DNA from: CAITJF01 sp032654645
GTDB lineage: Bacteria > Pseudomonadota > Gammaproteobacteria > Burkholderiales > Gallionellaceae
Direction: 5' to 3'
Assembly: GCA_032654645.1 (NCBI GenBank)
Contig: JAULAW010000010.1
Coordinates: 1 to 64,000 of the forward strand
DNA: 64,000 nt
Part shown: positions 32,945 through 42,836 of the stretch, one piece after another
How the letters are laid out: each line of letters begins with the position of its first letter
How positions within the stretch are numbered: position 1 is the stretch's first letter
The notes under the pieces: generated by a model
Databases searched by the model: none
What the model saw: the letters and a program-made list of their open reading frames with translations, nothing else
Told to the model about the DNA's origin: nothing
Translations under genes and position numbers: made by a program

Positions 32945-35260
32945 GTGCCCTTGCCCGCCCCCACACTGGACAACCGCCGCTATCAGGACCTGCTCAATGA
33001 GGCCTTGGCGCGCATCCCGGTACATACGCCGGAGTGGACCAACTACGGTCCGGCCGACCCCGGGGTGACGCTGATCGAAGTGTTCGCATTCCTGACCGAG
33101 AACCTGCTCTATCGCGCCAACCAGATTCCTGAACGCAACCGAAATAAGTTTCTGGAGTTGCTGGGCGTACCGCTTACACCTGCCGCGTCTGCGCAAGGAA
33201 TCGTTACGATAGCCAACGCAAATGGGCCGCTGCAAACAAAGACGCTGACAGCCGGGCTCGAAACGCGAGCCGGCCAGATACCTTTCCTCACGGATCAAGG
33301 GCTGGATGTGCTTCCCGTCGAGGCGAAGCTGTATCTCAAACGCCGCTATAACGACGAGTCCGGCGTGCGCGAGAAACAATTCAACTTGCTATACGCAACG
33401 TTGAAGCAGGAGCAACCATCCGCTGCAACCAAACTCGTGCTCTATCAAACCGTCGCATGGGATGGCAGCGAGGCAATCGCCGTCAGCCTCAACGAGGATA
33501 CCGTGGACGGTTGCCTGTGGCTGGCATTGCTGGCGCGTGCCAACGACGCACAACAACCTGACAAAGCGCTCGTTCTCAAACAAGTGCGCGAACAGATCGC
33601 GGGCAAAACACTGAGTCTGGGTATCGTCCCGGCACTGGATGAAAATGCGCGCCGCCTGCAGCCGCAGGGAAGTAATGATGAAGCGATCGAGGCGCCGCTG
33701 GTGTTTGAAATGCCCCGCTTGCCTGCCGGAGGCAAGTTGCCGCAGGAACCCCAGCCACGAGTGGCCGAGTACCGCAGCCTCGAAGCGCGAACCCAGGTCA
33801 ATCTGCTCAAGAAACCCGGTATCGTGGAACTGGCCCTTCCCTCTGCGCCGGAAATGGAACTATGGCAAGACCTGGACCCGCTCGAAGCGGGCAGTGGCGA
33901 TTTCCCGCCGGCGCTGGACGACACTGCACTGGCCGACCGGATAATCACCTGGATACGCGTATCGGCACGCGGTGTGCCAGCCCGCTTGCTCTGGGCAGGC
34001 ATCAATGCCATGACGGTGTTGCAACGTGAACCTGTTGTGAGCGAGGTGCTGAGCGATGGCACCGGAGAAACCGACCAGGTGCGTCAACTCGCGCATCCGC
34101 CAGTGCTGATGGAAACGGTGCGTATCCATGTCAGCAACGCTGACGGTGAGATGAAAGAATGGAAGCGCGTCGATGATCTGCTTGCGGCACCACCTGAAGT
34201 TCAGCCCTACAAGCTGCGCCAACTCAGCGTCGAAGCAGCGGCTATAGAAACCGATAGCGCCAATGTGTTCACCATCGACCCCGAATCCGGCAAACTGAGT
34301 TTCGGTGATGGTTTGCGCGGGCGCCGTCCCCCGGCAGGTGCGAAAATTCGGGTCAGTTATGATCGCAGTAACGGGCTGGCCGGCAATGTTGCGCGTGGTG
34401 CAATCAACACCGGCTCCGCACTGCCGGCAGGATACAAAGTGTCCAACCCGGTTCCCACCTGGGGCGGTGCACCATCCGAGGATGTAACGGAAGCGCAAAA
34501 ACAGATCCCGCGTTTCATTCAGCATCGCGACCGACTCGTGACCGTTGCCGATTTCGAAGCAATCACGCTGCGCACGCCGGGCGTGCAGATCGGCCGGGTC
34601 GAAGTGCTCCCCGCATTCAATCCCGATCTTGCACCGGACGCGCCGGGCAACGCGCCGGGCGCGGTAACACTAATGCTGGTGCCGACCCTTGATCCAGCCC
34701 ACTCTGATGCACCCGAACCGGATCGCCTGTTCATGGATACCGTATGCCGCCATCTCGATGCGCGACGATTGGTGACGACCGAACTGATTTTGCGCGGCCC
34801 CGATTACCGCGACATCTGGGTCGGCATCGGCATCGAGCTGCTGGCCGACGGTAGCGCAGGTGCCGTGGTCCGTGATGCAGTTTCCAAACGCATCCGTGAA
34901 TTTCTTGCGCCCCTGCATGCAGGTGGATTAAGCGAACCCGAGTTGTTGGCGAATCCGGATTTTTCAGGCGTACAAAAAGGCTGGCCATTACGCCGTGCGG
35001 TATCGGCCGCGGAATTGATGGCAGTTGCCAGCCGCGCCCGGGGTGTACGTTACGTCCGTAGCGTAAAGCTGGCAGGGACGGATGGGGTCGAATTGCCGGA
35101 GATTCCGATGCACAGCCTGCAACTGCCGCGCATTGCGGGGCTGCTCGTGCTGGCCGGCGATGCGCCATCTCCCGCCAGCCTTATGGGTGGAGTGCAGCCG
35201 GAAGACATTTTGCCCAGCCAGCGCATCGTACCTGTACCCGTAATTCCGGATAGGTGCTGA
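32945..35260 (+). CDS. Baseplate J-like wedge protein (Afp11-like)
   Basis: 771 residues from a GTG start behind GGATAGGAG. NRRYQDLLNEALARIPVHTP, DPGVTLIEVFAFLTENLLYR and NRNKFLELLGV form the family N-terminus, and FIQHRDRLVTVADFEAITLR, PGVQIGRVEVLPAF with LDARRLVTTELILRGPDYRD the central gpJ domain. Six copies form the wedge ring of the baseplate. One base lies between its stop and the next ATG. Confidence 0.92.
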   Translation: MPLPAPTLDNRRYQDLLNEALARIPVHTPEWTNYGPADPGVTLIEVFAFLTENLLYRANQIPERNRNKFLELLGVPLTPAASAQGIVTIANANGPLQTKTLTAGLETRAGQIPFLTDQGLDVLPVEAKLYLKRRYNDESGVREKQFNLLYATLKQEQPSAATKLVLYQTVAWDGSEAIAVSLNEDTVDGCLWLALLARANDAQQPDKALVLKQVREQIAGKTLSLGIVPALDENARRLQPQGSNDEAIEAPLVFEMPRLPAGGKLPQEPQPRVAEYRSLEARTQVNLLKKPGIVELALPSAPEMELWQDLDPLEAGSGDFPPALDDTALADRIITWIRVSARGVPARLLWAGINAMTVLQREPVVSEVLSDGTGETDQVRQLAHPPVLMETVRIHVSNADGEMKEWKRVDDLLAAPPEVQPYKLRQLSVEAAAIETDSANVFTIDPESGKLSFGDGLRGRRPPAGAKIRVSYDRSNGLAGNVARGAINTGSALPAGYKVSNPVPTWGGAPSEDVTEAQKQIPRFIQHRDRLVTVADFEAITLRTPGVQIGRVEVLPAFNPDLAPDAPGNAPGAVTLMLVPTLDPAHSDAPEPDRLFMDTVCRHLDARRLVTTELILRGPDYRDIWVGIGIELLADGSAGAVVRDAVSKRIREFLAPLHAGGLSEPELLANPDFSGVQKGWPLRRAVSAAELMAVASRARGVRYVRSVKLAGTDGVELPEIPMHSLQLPRIAGLLVLAGDAPSPASLMGGVQPEDILPSQRIVPVPVIPDRC

Positions 35261-35261
35261 C

Positions 35262-38246
35262 ATGTTAGACGCCAACGGAACCCGCCATCATCTGCTACTC
35301 GGCGAAGCCGACTGGAAGCGCTGTCGTTGCGCTTTCACACACGACGCGCCTGATGCAGACACGGTGCCCTTGGCTGAATATTCCGGCACGGTGGTGGAAT
35401 GGTATGCGGACGCGCAGGTCGCGCGTTTGCGTGCGTTACCTTTCAGTTACCCCACAGCCAAGCTGGATGATCTACCGGATATTGAACACCAGCGGCACGG
35501 CGCTGCGGCCGATCAATTCGGCAACTGGTACTGGATCGACAGTTCGTCGCAGCGCGTGCGGGTGTGGTCTGAAAACACGGCGGCGATGGATTTCTGGCCG
35601 CCCGCCGAGGAGGACGAAGCACCGCCTCCGGGCGAGTTTGCGCCGGTAAACGCGGCGACATCCAGCCTGCCTCTTGCACTGGCCGGGATGGCGGTAAGCA
35701 GCGAGCATTTCCTCATCGTGGGCACACTGGCACCGGCCGGTATGCTGATATTCGATCTGGCCGCCGGTGGCTCACCCTTGCATCTGCTGTGGCCGGCTGA
35801 TGTGCCATTCAGACCGTTTGACATGGCGGCGGGGCCAAACAGCAGCGTGTGGATTCTGGATCGCAGCAACAGCGTTTGTTGGGTGCTAGACCGGCACTTC
35901 AACATCGTATCTTCCAAAGCAGGCGGTAGTGCTGCGACGGCTGCTCCGCAAGGCGCTTTCGGCCCGATGGCGGGCAGTAGCGCAACCATGACGGATGCAT
36001 CACGCATGATTGATGCGGACAGCGCCATCAAACTGAGCGATGCAGCAGACCCGGTCTCCATCGAAGTGTTGCGCGACGGAACGTTGCTGGTGTTGGATCG
36101 CCGCGCAAGCGGAGAGCCTTCGCAAATCCTGGCCTATCGGGAAGGTAATCAACTCAAGCTGAACACGGCGGCGGGCACGGTAGATGCATTGATTTTGAAT
36201 GTGGCCATCTCGGGCGCGGTGGGTGACAAGGCTGAGAGCCTGTCGCTTTCGGCCTACGATTTTGCCGTCGTCCCGCAAAGCGACAACGCATTGCCCGTCC
36301 AGCTTTTTGTAGTGCAGCAAGATGGAAATCAGGCTTATGTTTTTAATCTTGACCAGGACACGAAGGGAATTTGGTCGTTCACCTCGCAGCCGGGTTACCG
36401 GCCGATGCGGCGTTTTGGTGGCCGCGGCTTGGTCACGCTGAAGAACCAGCCGTATTACGATTTCGCGGAAACCTGGGTACCGTTGGTGGAGCAAGCGCGA
36501 CCACGCCATGAAGTGCAAGGCGTATTGCGAACCACGGTGTTCGACGGCAAGGAGCCGGACTGTGTTTGGCATCGCCTCATGCTCGATGCCTGCGTGCCCT
36601 CCGAGACCGCGTTGCGGGTTTGGACGCGCTGCTCCAACGATCAGGAATTGCTGGGATATGCCGAGTGGGTGGAAGAGCCGCGTCCCTATTTGCGCCGCGA
36701 TGGCAGCGAGATTCCTTACTTGCAAACTCCCTGGACGGGCACACCGGCACTGGGCGAGGGCACCTGGGAATTGCTGTTCCAGAATGCACGCGGACGTTAC
36801 CTGCAAATCATGATCGGTCTGAAAGGCAATCAACGCGCCACGCCCAGTTTACGAGCCTTGCGCGCCTACTATCCGCGTTTCTCCTACCTCAACGAATATA
36901 TGCCCGCGCTGTACCGGGAAGACAATCAATCCGCGCATTTTCTGGATGGCTTCCTGGCCAATATCGAAGGCTTCTACACCGCGATCGAAGATCGCATCGC
37001 AGCGGCACAAGTATTGTTCGATCAGCGCACCGCGCCTGTAGAGGCGCTGGAATGGCTGGCCGGTTGGTTCGGCGCCGCGCTCGACCCGAGCTGGGACGAG
37101 TATCGGCGGAGGCTGTTTATCCGTCATGCGATGCTGCTGTTCAGCTATCGCGGCACTGCCCACGGTCTGCGTCTGGCCCTGGCGATGGCACTTGAGGCAC
37201 AGCCTGATGAAACCCTATTTGTTGCGCCGGGCACGGTGGATGAACGCCGCTTCGGTGTGCGCATCATCGAAAAATATCTGGCCCGGCGTCTGCCCGATGT
37301 GTTGCTGGGCGACCCCGGTCAATTGCAAGCCAGTTCCGTGTTGAACCCGACCGACCCCTGGCATCCTGCCGATGGGGGTGGGTTCCTCAGCAGGCGCTAC
37401 GGGCAGGCGCTCGGATTAAGCGAACTGGAGGCTAATCAAATTGTTTTACCGCTGGTGCAGCCCGACGATTCTATTCTTGCCGGAAAGTGGGCGCTGTTCA
37501 CCGAACTCAATCTCGGCTTCACGCCGTTTGCGGGCAAGCTGGAACGCGACGCCTGGCAAGCTGCGGCCGAGGCTGAATACAGCAGTATTACTGCCTGCAA
37601 CGATGCCTGGCGCGGCAATTACGCCGACTTCGCCGAAATCACGCAGCCAGCCGATATGCCGCCACCTGGGGCACAGCGCACGCTATGGGTCAATCACATG
37701 CGCGATGCCCATCCGGCGCGCACGCCGCTGGAGCGGTTGCAATGGCAAAGCTTTTTGCGTTCGCGCTACGGGGCCGTGTCGGCACTGAACAACATTTACA
37801 ACAAAAATTGGACGGACTACGACCTCGTGCCGTTTCCCGATTGCTTGCCGACGGACGGCCCCGCGCTGCAGGACTGGTTGCAATTTGAAGGCGGCGTGCT
37901 GGCGATACGCAATGCCGCGCACCGTTTTTCCGTGCTGCTGCCCATGCCCACCGGACCCAATGTGGACCCGGAAAAACCGCACCGCCTCCTGGCGTTGGCA
38001 AGTCGCATCATCGAACTGGAAAAACCTGCGCACACCACATTCGATGTGCGCTTCTACTGGGCGATGTTCCGGGTCGGCGAGGCGCGCATCGGCTTCGATA
38101 CCCGCCTCGATGAGAACATGCGGGAACAGCTTATTCCGCCGATGGTGCTGGGACGCGGCTATCTGGGCGCGTCGCTGGTCGCGCCGACTGCGGCGGAATC
38201 GCGGTGCGACCGCAGCGTGCTTGGCCGCGACCGGGTCATGCATTGA
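35262..38246 (+). CDS. Baseplate/tail protein, beta-propeller-like N-terminus and P2 gpI-like C-terminus (Afp12-like)
   Basis: 994 residues. Residues 1-400 contain repeated short beta blades (WYWIDSSSQRVRVWS, SVWILDRSNSVCWVLDRHFN, PVSIEVLRDGTLLVLDRRAS) that suggest a propeller exposed on the baseplate. From about 535 the tail protein domain begins (YYPRFSYLNEYMPALYREDN, FLDGFLANIEGFYTAIEDRI, APVEALEWLAGWFGAALDPS, RRLFIRHAMLLFSYRGTAHG), known as the TIGR02242 family in Afp-like particles. It completes the wedge with gpJ and probably carries the fibres. Confidence 0.9.
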   Translation: MLDANGTRHHLLLGEADWKRCRCAFTHDAPDADTVPLAEYSGTVVEWYADAQVARLRALPFSYPTAKLDDLPDIEHQRHGAAADQFGNWYWIDSSSQRVRVWSENTAAMDFWPPAEEDEAPPPGEFAPVNAATSSLPLALAGMAVSSEHFLIVGTLAPAGMLIFDLAAGGSPLHLLWPADVPFRPFDMAAGPNSSVWILDRSNSVCWVLDRHFNIVSSKAGGSAATAAPQGAFGPMAGSSATMTDASRMIDADSAIKLSDAADPVSIEVLRDGTLLVLDRRASGEPSQILAYREGNQLKLNTAAGTVDALILNVAISGAVGDKAESLSLSAYDFAVVPQSDNALPVQLFVVQQDGNQAYVFNLDQDTKGIWSFTSQPGYRPMRRFGGRGLVTLKNQPYYDFAETWVPLVEQARPRHEVQGVLRTTVFDGKEPDCVWHRLMLDACVPSETALRVWTRCSNDQELLGYAEWVEEPRPYLRRDGSEIPYLQTPWTGTPALGEGTWELLFQNARGRYLQIMIGLKGNQRATPSLRALRAYYPRFSYLNEYMPALYREDNQSAHFLDGFLANIEGFYTAIEDRIAAAQVLFDQRTAPVEALEWLAGWFGAALDPSWDEYRRRLFIRHAMLLFSYRGTAHGLRLALAMALEAQPDETLFVAPGTVDERRFGVRIIEKYLARRLPDVLLGDPGQLQASSVLNPTDPWHPADGGGFLSRRYGQALGLSELEANQIVLPLVQPDDSILAGKWALFTELNLGFTPFAGKLERDAWQAAAEAEYSSITACNDAWRGNYADFAEITQPADMPPPGAQRTLWVNHMRDAHPARTPLERLQWQSFLRSRYGAVSALNNIYNKNWTDYDLVPFPDCLPTDGPALQDWLQFEGGVLAIRNAAHRFSVLLPMPTGPNVDPEKPHRLLALASRIIELEKPAHTTFDVRFYWAMFRVGEARIGFDTRLDENMREQLIPPMVLGRGYLGASLVAPTAAESRCDRSVLGRDRVMH

Positions 38247-38282
38247 GTATGAATTTTGATAAAGAAGAAATGACCATGAACC

Positions 38283-38427
38283 CAAATAATCCATTAGGCA
38301 GTCATTCCCGCGCAGGAGGGAATCCAGCAATGAAAAAAATTCCGCAAAGCGGACAAAGCCAAGGTGTTGTCCCACTTGCGTGGGAATTTGTTAATCAACT
38401 GGATTCCCGCCTGCGCGGGAATGACGT
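38283..38427. repeat. Palindromic repeat element, copy A
   Basis: Arms 38301-38327 and 38399-38425 (GTCATTCCCGCGCAGG... and its complement) are inverted repeats of 27 bp with one mismatch. They enclose a central part with TTGTCCCACTTGCGTGGGAATTT. The whole unit, including the outer AAATAATCCATTAGGC, is homologous to 47761-47905. It lies in the 319-base gap between the tail protein and the next gene; nothing else is visible there. Confidence 0.85.
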
Positions 38428-38565
38428 AGTTTTTGCTAATGAACTTTCCGGGTTTAACAATCGAGCGAACAAATCCTTCGACAGGACGAGCGGTAATTAT
38501 TTGGCTACGTTCATGGCGAGCTTGTCGAACCATAAGCAGAGTTCATCAATAAAGGAGCCACAGCC

Positions 38566-40170
38566 ATGAGTGCTTGTTGCTTTACAAAGCAGGTGACGAC
38601 CAATTTGGCACCGCCCGATCCCGCCAAACACGTCAATTACGTGCGCGGCATGGTGTTGGAAGTGGACGAATTCACCCAGGAGTTCGCCTATCACTCCAAC
38701 CGTGATCGCTGGCTCGCGCGTGAGGCGATAGGCTACGGCACATTGCGCGGACTCGCGTTGAGTTGGTCGTTCGAAAAAGATAATGACGGCAAAGTTCAAC
38801 CCAAGCTGATGGTGACCTCGGGCGTGGCGCTGAGTCCTTGCGGCCAATTGATATGCGTGAGCAGCAATCAGTGCGCCGACATCAACCAGTGGCTGGCCGC
38901 GCGCGACGCAACAATCTCCAAGCAATTCGACGCCAACGCGACCAACGGCGAACTCACCCTGCACGTGACATTGGCCTACAGCGATTGTCCGACCGACGAT
39001 GCACCCGTGCCGGGCGAGCCCTGCCGCAGCGCCGCTGAGTTGATGCAACCCTCGCGCATCGCCGACAGTTTTCAACTTGAGTTGTCCTACGATGCGCCCT
39101 TGCAGGCGGAAGAAGATGCGTTGCGCGGCTTTGTCGCCTGGATGCGAAAAATTTCCATCGTCCCGGATCCCGGCCAATCGGTAGCGCCGGACGAGTTCAT
39201 GACGGCGGTGCGCGCGTGGGGCGCGGCACAGAGTGATCCTGCTTCGCTCACCATCAGTGCAGCCGATGTGGCGGCTTATTCCACTATCTTGTTGCGGTTG
39301 TGGGTCACCGAGCTGCGCGCCGCCGTGGAGCGGGGCGCTGCACTGCAGCGTTTCAAGACCTGGCTGGATGCTGTGCCGCTCGGCAAAGGGCCGAACGGAT
39401 TGGCGACCGAGCATGACTTCCTCGCCGAGGTGCGCCGCTGGTCGCCACGCACCTACACCTGGCCCGATAAACTGATCGTCAATAAGGACAACGACGACAA
39501 GAGCAAATTCATCGCCAAGGCGCTCGCCTTGTGGGACAAGGAAATCGCGCCAAAATGGTACGGCGAGACCTGCGGCTGCCGCGCGCCGAATAGCCCCGAC
39601 AGTTGCGACGACCGGTTGCTGTTGGGTACGTTAAAATTTAACGTGGTGAGGAACGCTGGCAACTTATGGATGGTGGACATTCCGGCTACGCCTTCTGCCG
39701 ATACCCCATCTGTGGACGAATCGCGGCGACCCATTCTCGGGCATCTGCGCGCGTTACAGGAACAAATCATTCCCACGCCCGGAGCCGACGCGGCAGTGCC
39801 GCCCGCCTTTGCGCCAGTGCACACAGCGTCAGGCCAGCACGTCGCCTTGGGGCGCCTGACCAAAGCACAGCCTCAAGTCACCCCCGTAATCGGCAACGTC
39901 AAGATCACTACCATTGAGGATGGCAAAGTTAGTTTTACTTTTGATGATTACAGCAAGCCGGACAGCGATCATGATTATGTCGTCCAGGTACTGGCCTCCT
40001 TCCACACCAGCACCACAACCAATAAATCTCAACCTGCGGTGCGCTTCGCCGGATTTAACGACGCAGATTTCTCTTACATGGTCACACGCTCCAACAAGGG
40101 ATTGCTCATTGCCGAACTCGAATCAATGGAATTCCAGGTCGAAGCCTCCATCATCGTGAAGCCTAACTGA
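38566..40170 (+). CDS. eCIS accessory protein A
   Basis: 534 residues, AAAGGAG ahead. The N-terminal region (HVNYVRGMVLEVDEFTQEFA, GYGTLRGLALSWSF, VTSGVALSPCGQLICVSSNQ) shares its plan with the next gene product: an 'N-x-x-G-x-x-L-x-x-x-(D/E)-(F/L)-T-x-E' entry followed by 'G-x-G-x-x-x-G-L' and a 'V-x-x-G-x-A-(L/I)' strand. Such entries are common in phage-tail-like baseplate peripheral proteins. Residues 180-500 are not recognised. Probably a structural protein around the baseplate or fibre. Confidence 0.7.
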   Translation: MSACCFTKQVTTNLAPPDPAKHVNYVRGMVLEVDEFTQEFAYHSNRDRWLAREAIGYGTLRGLALSWSFEKDNDGKVQPKLMVTSGVALSPCGQLICVSSNQCADINQWLAARDATISKQFDANATNGELTLHVTLAYSDCPTDDAPVPGEPCRSAAELMQPSRIADSFQLELSYDAPLQAEEDALRGFVAWMRKISIVPDPGQSVAPDEFMTAVRAWGAAQSDPASLTISAADVAAYSTILLRLWVTELRAAVERGAALQRFKTWLDAVPLGKGPNGLATEHDFLAEVRRWSPRTYTWPDKLIVNKDNDDKSKFIAKALALWDKEIAPKWYGETCGCRAPNSPDSCDDRLLLGTLKFNVVRNAGNLWMVDIPATPSADTPSVDESRRPILGHLRALQEQIIPTPGADAAVPPAFAPVHTASGQHVALGRLTKAQPQVTPVIGNVKITTIEDGKVSFTFDDYSKPDSDHDYVVQVLASFHTSTTTNKSQPAVRFAGFNDADFSYMVTRSNKGLLIAELESMEFQVEASIIVKPN

Positions 40171-40181
40171 GGAGCACTGCG

Positions 40182-41447
40182 ATGGCCGCCCAACCCAAAC
40201 TGCTGCAACAGACCATCCTCGACGGGGGGATACGCGCCGTCAATTTCTTCAACGGCCGGTTGCTTACCGGCGAAGACCTCACGCGCGAGCAGACCGCACG
40301 GCGCGAAGCCGACCGGCGTTTTGGTATCGCACTCGGCGACGGCATCGCCTGGGGGTTGGAAGTGCAGGTAGCCAAAGATCAAACGCACGGTACTGCCGTC
40401 ACCATCAACGCAGGCCTCGCCATCAACCGTAACGGGCAAACATTGCATCTGCCCAGTGCGCTGGACGTGCTGCTGAGTGATCGCAGTGCACCCAAGGTGG
40501 CAACCACACGCAGCTTTGTCGATTGCGGTTTGAAGGGCGGTGTGATCGCAACCAACCCCGGCACCTATTTACTCACCCTCGCCCCGGACGAAGCCAACGA
40601 AGGGCACGCCCCGTCGCAGTCGCTGGACGAAGGAACAGTGCGCTGCAACAGCGATGCATTGGTGGAAGCGGTGCAGATACGCATGCTGCCGCTGACAGCG
40701 GAACTGGATGCCGCCGCTTACAACGATACCGATCGCATGCGCAACGCCGTTGCGTGGCAGTGTTTTGGTCTGGACAACATGGCCAACTTCCTGATCGATC
40801 CGCTGCGCATGCCGGTGCAAATTCCTGAGCCGTTGGAAACACTAGCCGGCAAAACCTATACCCGCTGCGACGTGCCGCTGGCAGTAGTGCGCATCACCAC
40901 CAAAATCGAATTCGTCGACCTGTGGTCGGTGCGCCGCCGTCCCACACCACGCGGTTGCGCTGGAGCATTTGCTTATCCGGTGGAAGAGCGCCGCCGTGCC
41001 GAAGGCGAGGCGATGTCACTGCAATTCCAGCAGCAACTTGCCGAGATAACAGCGGCCAGCGGCGATGTGCGCAACCTGGTGGCGCGCGACAAATTCGTGC
41101 AACTGCCCGCCGCCGGACTGCTGCCCATGCCCGGCGATGCAGCCAGTGATGCCGCCGCCATCGCCAGCTTCTTCGCGGGCTGCACCCTGCGCGGCCCGGC
41201 GTACATCGAAGGCTCACATCTGGAGTCACTGTTGCGTGACTCGTACAGCTATCCGCCGATAGACCCGAATAGCGGTGAACTGATCTGGCTGTATAGGGTG
41301 CGCGAGAACCGGCAGGCGATTGAGTTGGGTCGCGATCCCAAACCGAGAGCGTGCCTGGTGTTTACCAGTGGGCATATGCCGTATCAGGCGGATGCAAGAT
41401 TGGATGTGGCGAAATGGGACTATGCAAACACGGCGATAGATCGCTGA
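40182..41447 (+). CDS. eCIS accessory protein B, related N-terminal domain
   Basis: 421 residues. RAVNFFNGRLLTGEDLTREQ, GIALGDGIAWGLEVQV and VTINAGLAINRNGQTLHLPS parallel the N-terminus of accessory protein A, so the two probably arose by duplication. The C-terminal part (FAYPVEERRRAEGEAMSLQF, AGCTLRGPAYIEGSHLESLL) is distinct. No signal or membrane segment. Twelve bases behind the previous stop, in the same operon. Confidence 0.7.
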   Translation: MAAQPKLLQQTILDGGIRAVNFFNGRLLTGEDLTREQTARREADRRFGIALGDGIAWGLEVQVAKDQTHGTAVTINAGLAINRNGQTLHLPSALDVLLSDRSAPKVATTRSFVDCGLKGGVIATNPGTYLLTLAPDEANEGHAPSQSLDEGTVRCNSDALVEAVQIRMLPLTAELDAAAYNDTDRMRNAVAWQCFGLDNMANFLIDPLRMPVQIPEPLETLAGKTYTRCDVPLAVVRITTKIEFVDLWSVRRRPTPRGCAGAFAYPVEERRRAEGEAMSLQFQQQLAEITAASGDVRNLVARDKFVQLPAAGLLPMPGDAASDAAAIASFFAGCTLRGPAYIEGSHLESLLRDSYSYPPIDPNSGELIWLYRVRENRQAIELGRDPKPRACLVFTSGHMPYQADARLDVAKWDYANTAIDR

Positions 41448-41485
41448 TAACTTCAGACGCATAAGCAAACAAGAAGGAGAATCTT

Positions 41486-42796
41486 ATGGCAACTACACTT
41501 ACAGATGCACTGCGCTTGGTTAAGCCGGGGGAAATGGTTGTCTCACTGACGGACATCCTCGACAAGCTTGGTAACAAGATCACAGCGGATGAGAGGGATC
41601 AACTTCTGATTGCGATGTTGAGTCCGAGACGAGAAAAGGTGCAGCCAGGTGATTTGATTACAACGGATTTGGTAAATCAAATTCTCGCTTATATTGGAGA
41701 TATTCAAGTTCGTGTAGAAAAACTTGAAAACAGCAGCACGATACCAAGCACTTTTCGCATTATCCGCATTGATGGCCCCACGCCGATCCGTGTTGGCAGC
41801 CGTGTGACGGCGGTCGGAGAAAATTTCAGCGTACCAGGTGCTCGTAACAGCGTTTCTGTGAATACGGCACCAGCCACGCCGATAAATAACGCATGCACGG
41901 CGACACAACTGGTCTTCGATATGCCTGATCCGGGTATCGGTCAAACCGGTCGAAAAGTTACTCTGAGTGTGATCAATGCTGATGGTCAAACAGCTTCTCT
42001 GCAATTTCAACTAGAGCCAATGCTTATTATCCCGACAGGTACCTTAATAGTTCGCTACATTACACCGCCAGCGGGTAGCGGCAACCTCGCACCGGGCTTA
42101 TATGACTTTGGCTTCAGACTGATTGCCGATGTGGATCAGGACGCTTACATCCAACTCAATGCGTCGTCGTCAGCCGCAACGTGGGCTGGCGTCTTGGTCG
42201 ATCCTCTTGGGGCAACGGATTACACGAAGCCAGTCTTGTTAGCGCGGGCGTCAGGTACACATTTTGAGCGCGATTTCATTGTTCGCGTCACCGCCCCCTC
42301 AACTGGAACTGCCGTTATCAGTGTCGGGGCTACAGAAATGACTGCTGGTACACAAGTGAACCCGGCACCAAGCCAACCCCTCAACCTAGCAATCGGTCAA
42401 CCGGTGCCCGTGCCGGAAAATCGCGTCGCGGTAAATTATCTTGCTACGTCTAGCAACGTCACCTTTGAAGGTGGTACAGCAGTCTTTACGCGTAACACTA
42501 TTGGCCGTATTGATTTTGAAATTCTTTTCAATAACCTTGGTACAAGTGGCGGCGTCGTAACTACTTTCACTCCCACGTTTGAACTTAAATCCAGTGGTAT
42601 TAACAACTGGACAAAGGGGCTCCAAACTGGCACAGAGATATCGATCAGCGGTCCACAGGGAAACGGGTCAACAGGTCTTCGCCTTACACCGCCAAACGCT
42701 GCTTCAAATGCTGAGCTCCTGCTGACAATCACCGGGCAACCGAGCGGGGGGGCGCCAGTGAATGTGACATACCGTGTGCCGGTGCGTACGAACTAA
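41486..42796 (+). CDS. IPT/TIG-like beta-domain protein, possible fibre
   Basis: 436 residues, AGAAGGAG ahead. Residues 1-80 are helical (ADERDQLLIAMLSPRREKVQ, IGDIQVRVEKLEN, a short coiled coil good for trimerisation). Residues of about 90-175 read like an IPT/TIG domain (RIDGPTPIRVGSRVTAVGEN). The remaining three beta-sandwich-like segments are Ser/Thr/Gly-rich. No export signal. Coiled coil plus tandem beta domains would suit a fibre or surface decoration; this is inference. Confidence 0.6.
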   Translation: MATTLTDALRLVKPGEMVVSLTDILDKLGNKITADERDQLLIAMLSPRREKVQPGDLITTDLVNQILAYIGDIQVRVEKLENSSTIPSTFRIIRIDGPTPIRVGSRVTAVGENFSVPGARNSVSVNTAPATPINNACTATQLVFDMPDPGIGQTGRKVTLSVINADGQTASLQFQLEPMLIIPTGTLIVRYITPPAGSGNLAPGLYDFGFRLIADVDQDAYIQLNASSSAATWAGVLVDPLGATDYTKPVLLARASGTHFERDFIVRVTAPSTGTAVISVGATEMTAGTQVNPAPSQPLNLAIGQPVPVPENRVAVNYLATSSNVTFEGGTAVFTRNTIGRIDFEILFNNLGTSGGVVTTFTPTFELKSSGINNWTKGLQTGTEISISGPQGNGSTGLRLTPPNAASNAELLLTITGQPSGGAPVNVTYRVPVRTN

Positions 42797-42836
42797 TACG
42801 AGATATATTTAACCCACAATAAAAAGGAGTACTCAC

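Noticed and set aside
38264..38569. Possible small gene between the tail protein and accessory protein A
   Set aside because: Most of it is the palindromic repeat element (SHSRAGGNPA, LDSRLRGNDV), a familiar false translation.
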